Under the pieces are notes generated by a model. The model worked only from the letters and a program-made list of their open reading frames with translations. It had not been told where the DNA came from and did not search any database. Source: Cryptomeria japonica (lineage: Eukaryota > Streptophyta > Pinopsida > Cupressales > Cupressaceae). From it: DNA of 64,000 nucleotides. Each line of letters opens with the position of its first letter. The first letter of the stretch is position 1. A program made the position numbers and the translations under genes. Shown piece by piece: positions 51,012-62,559 of this stretch. Location: NCBI RefSeq assembly GCF_030272615.1, contig NC_081406.1, forward strand, positions 231,684,396 through 231,748,395, given 5' to 3'.

Positions 51012-54000
51012 AGTTACCATTAGGTGGAGGCAACTGGTCAAAAATAGATTTATACTTTGTACTAGCGTCGGTGAGATCAGTGGAGAGTGCATCCTTGACA
51101 CTATCCATTAGGGAATTCTGAGTTGTAATATCAGCTAACAATGAAATCAAACCATCTAAAGTGCTTCCCTCTTGTTGAGTGGATAAGTGGGTAGCTCAGT
51201 TGATCTTCTCTTGGACTAATGATAAGTGGGGAATAAATAAGGTCTGAAGAGTCATGATATCCATCCTTATTTTGTGCTCTTCATTCCGAAGTTCTAACTG
51301 TTGAGCCATAAGAATTTGTAGCTTGGTATAGAAATTCTGAACAGAATTTGGCTCGGTGGTCAATTTATTGGAGAGATTGGTAATCTCTTGTTCAATGACT
51401 TTGGTCTTATGCTTGATATCCTTAATAAATAATGAAAATGTATAGAACTTCTAAAATAAATAAAGAATATGTTTGAGTTGAGGGGACAACTCAGCAATGA
51501 ATCCAACAAGCTTGAATTTACCTATAGCAATTGCTTTCTGCACTTCTTCAATCATTTTGGCAATTAGCTCTTTATCCTTCAACTTGCTAAGGTATTATAA
51601 TGTGTCTACTCATGATGCTTCTAATTTAGTGAGTAGTTCATCCAGTTGCATATGGATGGCAGCATCTTTATTCACGGTAGCTTTAGGTAGCATGTTTGTC
51701 AATAATGCTTTAACCTTCTGAAGTACTCGGTTCTTCTTCTAAATAGCCATTTGTCTTTCTTGTTCTGCTTTGGCTTTACATAATTCTCTGAATTCAATGT
51801 GCTTGTCCTTTCAGTTTTGAAATGTCAACATTTGGTAACACAATAGGCTTTGACAGATCTACCTTGAAACTATGCTTCTTCACTTTCTTTTCTTTGGATG
51901 ATGAGGCTTTCACCGGTTGAATGAGTACAATGGCTTTGGAGGCTTGTTCATCCTCGGTAGGTTGCTTAGTAGAGGCAACACTTTTGTCGGTTCCCTTAGC
52001 CTCTGATGTATCCTTCGGTGATTCCTTGCTTGGGGTCTCAGTGGCAACAGTTTCAGTGCATGCAGGTGCTTGAGCAGTCTGTTCCCCGGTGGCCTGAGAA
52101 GTTGATTCTCCTTTTGTAGACTGTTGACCCACTTTGCCTTGATCAGTGTCCTGAGGTTTCTTGGTTGAAACTTGCTGAGTTACGGGAGGATAGGACTTGA
52201 CTTGTTCCAAAACTGATTCACTTGATACCAATTTGGCATAGGCATTTCCTTCTATCATCTCTTGTTCCAGTGCCTCAGTGTCCATGACATCCTCATCTTG
52301 TTGAATAGTTGAAGCGGGATCTTGCTCAGTAATGTCAACTATTTCAACTTCACCTTGAGTTTCTTCAGTCTGAATTCTGAAGATTTCTTGCCATTTTTCT
52401 TTGGTTTCCTTTTCGACTTCAAGATAAAGTCCATTCATCATTTTCAAGGCTCTATGTTTCACTTGAAAAATTTTCTGGTAGTTTTTCAAATGATTTCTAA
52501 TATCATCTACCGACATGTCTGGAAAGAGATGTACTAAAACTCTTTCTCTTATCTGCTTCTCCAAGTCCATAGCATATTTCCATCTGTTGTCAATGTGAGA
52601 GTATAATGCATTTGGAAGAAAGTTACTTACTTCCAATGGAACTACTCGGAATTTGAGAAGTGTACATACAACTGATTCTTCTATTTGTCTCTTTTCTTCT
52701 CTTGTCTGGGAGTCATATTTAACATACCTGAATGACCCGAATCCTCCATATTGTTTCAATTTGGCACAAAAGTTGTCAACACTATGTACATCTTCCTTTG
52801 TGCTTTTAACAATCTGAAATTTATTTTTGTCTTCAGATTCTATATCACTTGACTCCTTATTCAAAATGAGTCTCTTGGTCGACTTTCTATAAGTCTTTGT
52901 AACTTTAAGCAATTCAACATTTTTCTGCCTCTTACTAGGTGACACTGCAAATGATCTAGTGTTAGGTCATTTCACTGGTGGAGTCGGTGATACCTTAGGT
53001 GTATCTTGTTTCTTCCTTTTCAATATTTTTCCCTTTGGCAACTCAGTGCTCAGAGTGATGGCTGCTTCCTGAGCTTCAGATTCTTCCTCAATTGAAAGTT
53101 GATCATCTTTCCTACCTGTTGGCTTAGTAGGTTTGGAGGTAGAACCTTCTCCAAATTTCTCAGTTAAGTCTTTTATCATTTTAGTGGCTTTTCTTGTAGC
53201 CTTCGGTACTACTATGCTCATTTTTACTTTTTCTTTGACCTCTTCATAGGTACCATACCTGATCTCGGTAGCATGCCTTGGAAGTGTCAAAAAGGCATCT
53301 ATCTATTGTTGAGAAATATCAAGATCCATCTCATAACCCATGGACGGTAGAGATTGAATTCTAGGATCTACTGCATTGACATAACAGTAGTCGGTGTCCA
53401 CTTCAAAACATATATCATCCTTATATTTTTCCACTAACTGAGGTGGGATTTTGTACCTGTTATGAATCTTTTCTTGAAATGTGCTGAAGTAATCATCCAT
53501 TATCTCATTGAAATTATCACCTAACTGATTGATAAAGTCATTTATTTGATGGGTGATTGGTCGGTGTAACTCCCAAACTATGTTATTGACTGATGGGAAG
53601 AAATTCTGAAAATAGAAAAATATGCACACTAAGAGTGACCCAAACTTTAGTTTGTTTGCTGAGTTATTCTTCTTAGGTTTCCTTATAGTGTTGAGATTTT
53701 TAAATAGGTTTTTCAACAACACTTCACATAGATCAATCTTCATACCCTTTTTCACAATCTTGTAGGCCAAATCTACAGCTGCACATGGCACATTTTTTTC
53801 TCTTGCCAATTGAAAGAAACAATAACCAATGACTCTAATTGCAAACTTTAGCTCTGCATCTGTAACATTATTCAATTTAAGACCTCTGCAATCAGACTCA
53901 ACTCCGGTTAAAGTTATCAATTCCTTCTGTGAAATCATTTTCTGTGCTCGGGCATGGTCTTATATAGGGTATCTGGTTATTATGTGAATGATCTCCTTGT

Positions 54001-54382
54001 TGATTTTGAACGATTGCTCCTCTAACCACATAAAGTCATCATGAACTCTGCTTAAAACAAATTTAACCCATTGGGGTTTGAAAACTCGAGGGTAGGTTAG
54101 GGCTTTGGTATATCCCTTGACTTTGATATGCTCATACTTGCTATCTAGGATTCCATCAGTGCATAACTCATCATACATGTCCTTGATCTCGGTATGACCT
54201 AGCTCTTCAACATGACACTTAGTGTAGAATCTGACATCTTCAACCAATAGAACCCTATCCAGAATAAGAGAAAATGCAGCTTTCTCATCAGGTTTAGATG
54301 CAACTTTGGGAGGTAAGGAATACTTCAGTGAGGGCTTCTCAATAGTCTCAACTACAACAGGTTTATGTAACTTAGGAGCCAT
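51012..54382 (-). pseudogene. Element D second protein, about 1,100 codons, unknown
   Basis: From ATG 54,382 (MAPKLHKPVVVETIE) one phase runs for 863 codons to 51,794, broken only by three stops (TAA at 53,957-53,959; TAG near 53,300; TGA near 52,964). After a frameshift near 51,800 the homologous-looking helical sequence continues, with more stops, to TAG at 51,012-51,014 after QLPPPNGN. The N-terminal 350 residues look globular (VKFVLSRVHDDFMWLEE, GYCFFQLAREKNVPCAA). Next come basic and Ser/Thr/Gln/Glu-rich linker regions, then coiled-coil-like ends (EFRELCKAKAEQERQMA). No polymerase, integrase or protease motif. Proteins of this general look occur in pol-less plant LTR elements, but I cannot name a family. 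Confidence 0.7.
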
Positions 54383-54976
54383 TTCAAACTTGGATTTCTA
54401 CTAACGAAAGAGCTTAGGGTTTTAACTAACCAGAAAACACTTTCGACTTAGTAAATATAATGCAAATGTTCTCAACTGATATTGATTGGTTAACTGGCTT
54501 AAAAATGTGTTTGAGATTGTTGTATAAATACCTTGAAATTCGCTCGAGAGATGTTTGATTGCCTTTGAATCGCTTAGCTTTGCTCTTTGATAACTGGTAA
54601 GTGTAAAATGACCACGCGAAGAACTTTAAGTACACATTTTACCTTATCGGGCTTTGTGCAGGTAGGTAAGAAAACATTAAATGCACTCAGTTCGACTAAA
54701 CTGATTAACTTCCTTTTACGCTTTTACCGACTAGACAGGCTTCCTACACTTACCGACTTCTCTGGTACTCCAAAAGACTAGATAGAATTTCAAACTTGCT
54801 AATGCATCTTAGCTATGCAGAATTTGAAATTAAGTATATGATAAAATAGGAACTATTAAGATCTAACCTTGAGAGAATGCAATCCCTTCATACCTTTATT
54901 GATTAATTCGAAGTAGATGCACCTAACTCGGTAGGTAATGTGCTTTCTTCATTTTTGACTCAATTTCCTTCTTTTT

Positions 54977-56257
54977 CTAGATTTTCTGTAGTTTGATTTT
55001 TATCTCTTCAGTATCTCCTTTGGGTTGATCTTTGCAATCTTTAGCCAAGTGTCCAACTTTATGACAATGAAAGCATGCCATTCCAGGATTTCTCCATGAT
55101 CTTCGGTTGTTCATTCCAAACCTTATCATGCAGTTGGCACTTATATGTCCATATCTTCCATAACATTCACACCATATTCTTGTTTGTAATCCCATGGTAC
55201 TGCAGTATACTATCGGTTAAAATCTGTGTGAGTTCAGTAGCTTCTAGTATTTGCTCGGTGTGAAGACCGCATATAGTTTTTCTGCTTAAACCAACACTTC
55301 TCAGTACTGTGTCCATATCTATTGCATTTTTTGCAAAACCCCTTGAATTTTGCCTTTTTTAAATTGCTAGCAGACTTTGTCCTACATTGTTTAGATGTGT
55401 GACCATACTTATTGCATTTGTAACAATAACCATCAAACCTAGTGACATTCGGTTGCTTACCTTTTCTGATTTGGCACACGTTGGTAGCATGTTCTTGTTT
55501 TCCACAGTAGTTGCAAATAGGCTTCTTTCCTTTGATGTTCTCCTTGTTTCCAACTTGCTTTGATGATTCCCCTCTCTCAGTGGTGTTGATCCCTTTCTCG
55601 GTAGAGTTTTTTTTCTTTGTAACTAAGTCTTGCATCTTTGTTGGGTCTTCTTATATTTAGTTGCTCATCCAACATCCTTGATGCTTCATAACTTTTCTTC
55701 AGTGTTTCTTTTGATTTCTTCTTTGCTTCAAGTTCATTGGTCAATCTTGATAATTCAAGTTTCAATGCTTGATTCTCATTTTACTTTAGATTTGCTTCAT
55801 GATGTGCATAACCCAATTGATCAGAAAGATTATGTTGAGTTCCAGTCATTCTTGTGATTTCATCATTCTTTTCAGACACCAATGCTTCTAGCTGTTGTTT
55901 TTCCCTTTCCATGTCTCTTATGTTATCCTCAGCTATTCTTAATGCATCGGTATTTTTAGTCATCTATGTGCTGAAATGCTCATGTTCTCTTTTCATTGCT
56001 TTAAGTTGATCATTCAGTGCTTTGTTCTTTTCTTTCAATTCTATAATCATTTCTTCAGACTCTTCTGATATATTGTTCTCAGATGATGTCTCAATCTGTT
56101 CCACCAACTCTTGTGAGTCCTGTAAATCATCAGACAACCTTCTTCTGACTTTCAGTGATCTTTGCATTTGTCTCTGCATATCCGGAATCACTTGATTAGC
56201 ATGATCCAATTCTTCTTGAAGATTCACAATTCTCCGAGATTGATTGTAGCCTTCCAT
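54977..56257 (-). pseudogene. Element D gag-like protein: coiled coil plus zinc knuckles
   Basis: Starts MEGYNQSRRIVNLQEELDHA (56,257), just inside the primer site. The first 200 residues are strongly coiled-coil-like (RRLSDDLQDSQELVEQIE, REKQQLEALVSEKNDEI). The C-terminal part carries CX2CX4HX4C knuckles: CNYCGKQEHATNVC, CYKCNKYGHTSKQC, CKKCNRYGHSTEKC, CFHCHKVGHLAKDC, and one irregular CECYGRYGHISANC. Four regular knuckles are more than most gypsy or copia gags have (one or two). The frame is cut by a stop at 55,964-55,966, a frameshift near 55,640, and another stop and frame change near 55,215. Confidence 0.75.
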
Positions 56258-56308
56258 TGATAAGATCTTTCTCTTTAGGTTGTTAAACCCTTTTCCAAGA
56301 TTGAATCT

Positions 56309-56319
56309 CTGATACCAAT
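56309..56319 (-). promoter_or_regulatory. Primer-binding site of element D (tRNA-iMet type)
   Basis: The minus strand reads TTGGTATCAGAG next to the 5' LTR end, the standard initiator-tRNA complement. Confidence 0.85.
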
Positions 56320-57512
56320 TGTTAGGTCCAACAATGAAAGCTAATGTACTGAGAGGGGAGGGGTGAATCAGTACTTCAAAACTTTTCTTTAAAAATAATC
56401 TTACTGATAAACATAAATTGTAAACTACTGATCTCATAATATAAAGCTAACACATAATTATAGAAATAACATTCATACACATTTCACTCCATAACACAAA
56501 TATTTTGGTTACGTAGAAACTCTTTGTTAGAGAGAAAAACTGTGGTGGGGATGGCACCCACAACTTCACTACTGCAATAATAAAGGTTGCTCGGTTAGAG
56601 CTACATGTTTAGCTATTTCTGATAGCTTGCCCTGTTAGGAGTATCAAGATCTTTAGATCTACCTTGCTAAAGGATTTTTGCAACACTTATACAAAATGTT
56701 GCACCTGGTTAAAGGCTTTACAATTTATAGACTTTGTTAGAGTCTTTTACCCTGTTAAAGGTTTCTATTATAACTCAAATGATTCAATAAAATCTTTACA
56801 AATATCTGCAACTTTACATCTGAAATGTTATAGCAGATTCTATGTGCTCAATATGAAATTACCTTGCTCATAGCATACCTCGGTAATTGATAAATCAACT
56901 CGGTAAACCCTTTTGTTCACTTTGTCCCTTAAACTATTCTCTGAAGACTTTCTCGATGACCTCTGAATATCTCTATCAGTCGTAGCAGTCACAACTCAAT
57001 GTGTCCTCTTATGATTTTCCTTTTAACTCTTCTATCACACATGTCTCTCTTTTTTATTCTCAAATCATTCTGTATAAATAGATCTCTGGGATGGTGATTT
57101 GTTCATGCTTTGATCTTACAAACAAGATTCATCAAATGAATAAACATATAAATTATTTCATTGGATAAACTTCCTCAAAATCATACAAAATCTTGAAGTG
57201 CAATTTCCTATGTGATAACAGTTCTTTGTTCTTCGATTCTTGTAACACGTTTCCACATATGTGTCCAAGTTCATTGAATCTGGTAACACATTTCTACTCG
57301 GTTTAGATTACTCGGTATACATTCTTTGCTGCTTGGTAGACATAGATCGTTACTCGGTAGACAGCTCGGTGTATACTTAACTCTGTGACTCCTTTCTTCT
57401 GTAACCGACTGCTTTAGTGCTTACCGATTGAATATTTTGGTAGTATTAACCGACTAGAGTATATAGGATGACTTTGGACATAAAACTAATAACAACTTAG
57501 TAAATAATAACA
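56320..57512 (-). repeat. 5' LTR of element D
   Basis: Nearly identical to 49,490-50,688 in direct orientation, with scattered substitutions (for example in the stretches near 56,940 and 57,290). Followed by atata inside an at repeat. Confidence 0.92.
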
Positions 57513-57664
57513 ATATATATATATATATATGCACAAAAATGGTGGTCAGAAAAGTGGACACACCCAAAAAAAACATGAAAACAACAAAACGCGCACGAAG
57601 TATTTCAAATGTAAAGAATCCCGTACGCATTTAGGCTCATTTTGTTAAGCCTAACTAAAGCTAA

Positions 57665-57795
57665 ACCATGTATAGGGTTTAAAGTATACTAACCATGTAC
57701 GCGGTTTAAAAACTAAAACCTCGTACGCGGTTTAGAAACTAAAAACCCCGTACGCGGTTTTAGTTTGTAAACCACGTACGTGTTTGTCTGTCAAT
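57665..57795 (+). repeat. 26-bp tandem array with CGTACGCGG core
   Basis: Five units of 26-27 bp start at 57,665, 57,692, 57,718, 57,745 and 57,771. Each begins acc and carries gtacgcggttt or a decayed form (gtatagggttt in the first, gtacgtgttt in the last). The CpG-rich core stands out from AT-rich surroundings. Confidence 0.85.
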
Positions 57796-57837
57796 AAAAT
57801 GCAATTCATTTAGCATTCCATTAGGTTTTTCGGAAGG

Positions 57838-57903
57838 ATATATACATAAAATATAACATTTATGTATTTCACTTATACTTTAAGTTATATTTTATGTATA
57901 TAT
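57838..57903. repeat. Perfect 20-bp inverted repeat
   Basis: Arms 57,838-57,857 and 57,884-57,903 are exact reverse complements (atatatacataaaatataac), with a 26-base spacer. AT-only composition lowers its weight; a small foldback element or the scar of one is possible. Confidence 0.75.
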
Positions 57904-58009
57904 TGTCAGGATGTTTGAGAATGGTTTCAGATCTCTAAGAGTTATAATGCAAATTCTAGTTTTTTTAGTATTCTTATAAATTTTAGATAGTCAAATTTCA
58001 GTAATCAGC

Positions 58010-58444
58010 ATGCTCATATTAGCATTATCTCTCTCATCTCTTCCCTGCATTCCCCCTCTCTCTTCCTTAACCCCTACCTTTTTTTGTCTCGTAGGCATCT
58101 CCCTCTCTACTTTCTTCCCTCTCTCGGGTATCTCTCCCTCTCTACTTTCTTCCCTCTCTTTCTCATCTCCCTCGCCCTCTTTCTCTCTTTCATCTATCCC
58201 TCTCTTTCTCTCCCTCTCTCAAATATCTCTATCTCTCACTCTCTCCCCCTCTCTTTAGTGTCTCTCTCTCATTCTCTCCCTCTCCCTCCCCCTCCCTTTC
58301 TCTTCCTTTGTCAAGTATTTATTTCCCTCTAACTCTCTTTATCTCTCCCCCTCTCACTCCATTTTCTCTTTCTCTCAAGTCTCTCTCCTTCTCTCTATCA
58401 AGTCTGGCTATCAACCTTTATCTATCTCTCTCTCCTCTTCTATC

Positions 58445-58537
<93 letters not shown>

Positions 58538-59143
58538 CATTCTTTTTCTCTGAATTCTCTCCCTCTCATCCTCTTTCTCTCTATCTCACTCTCCCCTTCT
58601 CTCAGGTGTATATCTCTCTCATTCTCTCCCTCTCTCCTCCCCCTCCCTCTCTCCCTTTCTCACTCTCTCCCTCTCTTCACACCTCTCTCTCTAGTCTCTT
58701 GTACTCTCCTTCCATCCCTTCCTCCCTCTCACTTAGACTCTCTCTATCTCTCACCCTCTCTTTCTCTCTCTCTCACCTTCCCTCCCTCCACCTCTTAGGT
58801 CTCTCTTTCTCTCTCGATCCCTCTATCCACCTCTTAGATCTCTCTCTCTCTCTCTCTCTGAAGTCTCTCCCTCTCATCCTCTTTCTCTCTAGCTCACTCT
58901 CCCCTTCTCTCAAGTATATCTCTCTCTCATTCTCTCCCTCTCTCCTCCCCCTCCCTCTCTCCCTTTATCATTACCTCTCTTTCTCACTCTCTCCCTCTTT
59001 TCGCACCTCTCTCTCTCTAGTCTCATGTACTCTCCTTCCATCCCTTCCTCCCTCTCACTCAGACTCTCTATCTCTCACCCTCTCTTTCTCTCTCTCTCTC
59101 ATCTTCCCTCCCTCCACCACTTAGGTCTCTCTTTCTCTCCCAA

Positions 59144-59233
<90 letters not shown>

Positions 59234-59340
59234 TTATCTCTTGTCTCTCCCTCTCAGTCTCTATCTCTTTATCTCACTCTCCTCCTCTCTTAGGTGTATC
59301 TATCTCCCATTCCCTCCCTCATCCCCCTCTCTCCCTCTCT
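58010..59340 (+). repeat. Pyrimidine-rich ctct tract with (CT)n and (CA)n runs
   Basis: Low-complexity ctctcc/ctctct sequence with near-pure (CT)n at about 58,449-58,533 and 59,146-59,198, followed by (CA)n to about 59,232. Sub-blocks of about 340 bp are themselves repeated: the passage starting tctcactctccccttctctca at 58,586 recurs near 58,890. Open frames rich in Ser and Leu are chance results of composition. Confidence 0.92.
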
Positions 59341-60484
59341 AGGGTCATATGGTATTCTTAGGGGTCATATGGTATCCTAGGTATCCATGCATGTTTCCTA
59401 AGGGGTCATTGGACATCATATGACTCCTTAGGACACCATATGACTCATAACGACACATAAGAGGTCATATAGAGTCATAAGGGGTCATAGGACACCTTAT
59501 GACACCAAATGGTGTCCTAAGGGGTTATAGAACACTATATGGCCTCTTGGGACACCATACATTCCATAATGACACCATATGGAGTCCTAAGGGGTCATAG
59601 GAGAACCTGAACTTGGAGGACACCATTTTGTGTGTTTAGGGGTCATATGGTATCTTAGGAATCCATGCATGTGTCCTAAGGGGTCATAGGAATCTATGCA
59701 TGTGTCCTAAGGGGTCATAGGAATCTATGCATGTGTCCTAAGGGGTCATAGGACACCATATGACCCATAACGACACATAATAGGTCATATGGAGTCCTAA
59801 GGGGTCATAGGACACCATATGACCCCTTACAACACCATACGATCCATAATGAGACCAAATGCTATCCTAAGAGATCATAAAACATTATATGACCTCTTAG
59901 GACACCATACGATCCATAATGACACCATATGGAGTCCTAAGGGGTCGTAGGAGACCATATGACCCTTTAGGACACCATATGACCCCCAACGACACCATAT
60001 GGTGTCCTAAGGGGTCATATGGTGTCCTAGGGATCATAGGACACCATAAGACACATAACGACACCGTATGGTGTCTTAAGGGGTCATGTGACACCATATG
60101 ACCCTTAGAACACAATATAACCCCTAACAACATCTAAGGGGTCATAGGACACTATATGAACCCTTAGCACACCATAGGACCTATAATGACACCAAATAGT
60201 GTCATAAGGGGTCATAGAACACCATATGACCCTTTAAGACACCATATGACCTCTAATGACACCTAAGGGGTCATATGGTGTCCTAAGGGGTCATAGAACA
60301 CCATATGACCCTTTAGGACACCATACAACCCATAACGACACCATATGGAGTCCTAAGGGGTCATATGGTGTCCTAAGGAATTATAGAACACCATATGACC
60401 CATAGAGACACCTAATGGGCCATATGGAGTCCTAAGGGGTCATAAGACACCATATGACCCCTTAGTACACCATACAACCCATAA
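59341..60484. repeat. Two-orientation CATATG array (locus 2)
   Basis: The same 20-bp word as at 29,896-33,965 (ggggtcatatggtgtcctaa and reverse complement) in alternating orientation, joined directly to the ctct tract. Linkers read ccatgcatgtgtcctaa here. About 1.1 kb. Open frames across it are compositional. Confidence 0.9.
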
Positions 60485-60654
60485 ATATTATCCAACCAGT
60501 ATATCCACATGATCCAAAGAAACCAATACATTCATCTTCTTCAAACGTTCTACTTTATATCCTATCTTCTTTATAAAAAAATAAAAAAAATTGATCGGCG
60601 ACCACCTTGTCAATCTTCTTATCACCTCATCTATATGCAAACAAAAAGAAGATA

Positions 60655-60870
60655 TATTGGAGGGAGAGGAAGAGAGAGAGAGAGAGAGAGTGAGAGAGAG
60701 AGAGGGGGGGTATGGAGGAAGGGAGAAGGGGAGAGAGGGAGAGGGAGGGAGATAGAGAGGGAGAGAGAAGGGGAGAGAGGGAGAGGAAGGGAGAGAGAGA
60801 AAGAGAGAGAGGGAGAGGGAGATAATGAGAGGCACCTTGTATGCTCTTGAGAGGGGGAGAGAGGGAGACA
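60655..60870 (+). repeat. Purine-rich gaga tract
   Basis: gagagaga/gggaga low-complexity sequence, about 170 bases beyond the CATATG array at 59,341-60,484. It is the reverse-complement type of the tract at 58,010-59,340, so array locus 2 lies between complementary tracts. Confidence 0.88.
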
Positions 60871-61050
60871 ATACACATACATACACACATATGTGTGTGT
60901 GTATATATACTTAATATATTATATATTATTCTATACATATATATATATATAAATATTATATATTTATATTTTATATATAAATTATATATTATATGTATGT
61001 ATCACATATTATATATACAATATCATATTATACACACTCCCAAAATTTAA
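60871..61050. repeat. Short tandem repeats (CA, TG, TA)
   Basis: acatacacacatatgtgtgtgtatata followed by tatata-type sequence to about 61,010. No function is apparent. Confidence 0.7.
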
Positions 61051-61077
61051 ACAAACTTAGTGTGTACACACTATTTT

Positions 61078-61222
61078 TAGTAAAAATAGCGCATATGTTC
61101 TTTTTATAGTAAAAATAACATGCACGCACTTTTTATAGTTAAGATAGAGCGTATGCGCTTCTTACACCATAAGTACCCCATACGCGCTTTTTATACCATA
61201 GGTACCCCGTACGCGCTTTTGA
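61078..61222 (+). repeat. 29-bp tandem array, 5 units
   Basis: Units of exactly 29 bp start at 61,078, 61,107, 61,136, 61,165 and 61,194. The first three begin tagt, the last two taccataggtacccc or caccataagtacccc; all end in a gcgcttttta-like block. The last two share accccgtacgcg/accccatacgcg with the 26-bp array at 57,665. Confidence 0.88.
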
Positions 61223-61874
61223 CTGTTCAAGCTTGGAAATAGGCCTGGATGAAAAAGCTATGGTTTGGAAGTTTGATTTCCCTCCATTTCCCTCCTTTTT
61301 GACGTGTTTTATTTATCAACTTGGTTTCTCGACTTTGTCATCATCAGGTTTACACTTCATCAAGTGGGTATTTCTAAAATTGCCACCATATTTTCACCCA
61401 TCTTTTGAGCTTTCTAACCATATAATTTTTTAAAATTATGAACAACAAAAACATATTATTATTGAATTTCTTTCACAAGTGTCTCCATAGTTCTCACAAA
61501 CATACGTGCACCATTTTTTTAATAACTTTTGATATACTTATCCAAATTTAGAAACTTTATATATTATTGTAGTGCACTTGATTCTTTACAATTAAAAAAA
61601 AAATTGTGTTTTTTGATTTTTTTAGTGCAACTTATGCTTCGCACACGAACAGGTACCTAATTTTTAGGATGTGATCGATTGGAAAAATCATTAAAAAAAA
61701 CTCAACAAAAAATTACAAAAAATACACATCTTCTAGTGCTCACTCTTAACTATCTTTATGCCAAAGGATCTGTCAAAATACTAAATCTAACTATAAATTT
61801 TTTGATGCGCACATCAGACACTATATTATGTAGTTCTGAAAAATCAAGGTTTGTTTTTCATGCGCAAAGGATTT
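61223..61874. other. Spacer without supported feature
   Basis: No gene recognised. The 66- and 68-codon plus frames have no motif. The bases gattt at 61,870-61,874 would be the left target copy for element G. Confidence 0.4.
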
Positions 61875-62243
61875 TGTTAGAGTAATCAATTCTTTACTTG
61901 ATTAATTAAACTACATTTGTTTAATTAATTAAGTTCCCCTTTATCTCTTTTACACTTAAGCTAACATTAGGTGCATAATAATTAAATCTTTTATTAATTA
62001 TTATGTGCAAGCCTAGAGTATTCCATTTTAGGGTTTCTTGACCTATTAGAAGTTAATTATTTTCTTTGTATCATTATTCCATTACATATTTTTTTGGTGA
62101 ATACAGAGCTCTCATCTTTTTGAGCATATTTCCTGTGTGTTTTATTTTTTCTCTTTTGCTTCCTTGCTTCTCCTTGTAACAGGTTTATTCAGCTTGCAGA
62201 GATCATTTGGGCTCCTGTGGTGTTGTATTTCTCAACTCTCACA
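61875..62243 (+). repeat. 5' LTR of copia element G
   Basis: Begins TGTTAGAGTAATC and ends ...CTCAACTCTCACA, directly followed by a primer-binding site. Length 369 bp, typical for copia LTRs. Confidence 0.75.
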
Positions 62244-62255
62244 TGGTATCAAAGC
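62244..62255 (+). promoter_or_regulatory. Primer-binding site of element G
   Basis: TGGTATCAAAGC abuts the LTR end; one base from the usual TGGTATCAGAGC initiator-tRNA complement. Confidence 0.85.
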
Positions 62256-62559
62256 TTCAGATCTGCATCTACCTGTTCTTGTTTTGAGTATTCTGCATTG
62301 GAAGCAGATTTGGGGTGTTTTCAGAAGTTTTTTTGTGCACCTAGGGATAGGCATTTTTTCAAAGCACTTTGGGCCTAAACGGACCTCACCATCGTGCTCA
62401 GAAGGCCCAAAAACCCTTATGGTCATATAAAATGACCAATTTCGACACCTAAGCCTCTGGGGGTATATTTTTTCTCTGTACCAAGTCATACGACCTTGAC
62501 ACGTAGTTCGAGAAAAAAAATCAATTTGTTTTACCTTTTTACGATATGCAAGCCGAACT

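Larger units (their letters stand above)
49490..57512 (-). mobile_element. Non-autonomous LTR retrotransposon D (pol-less)
   Basis: Two direct LTRs of 1,199 and 1,193 bp, a tRNA-iMet primer site, a polypurine tract and the 5-bp duplication atata (49,485-49,489 and 57,513-57,517) define a complete minus-strand element of about 8.0 kb. Inside are two open regions: a coiled-coil/zinc-knuckle gag-like protein (54,977-56,257) and a second protein of about 1,100 codons (51,012-54,382). No RT, RNase H, integrase or protease motif occurs in either. The target repeat makes the atata duplication less specific, but the LTR ends are clean. The LTRs differ at only scattered positions, so it is the youngest large element in the window. 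Confidence 0.88.

Noticed and set aside
58010..59342. Ser/Leu-rich open frames of 82 to 172 codons
   Set aside because: They are the translation of ctct repeats; several frames are open at once and no codon pattern or domain is present.
59897..60133. 78-codon frame in the CATATG array
   Set aside because: The residues only repeat the array period; complementary frames are equally open.
60488..60938. Open frames of 85 to 132 codons on both strands
   Set aside because: They cover the gaga tract and its complement; low-complexity sequence keeps frames open by chance.
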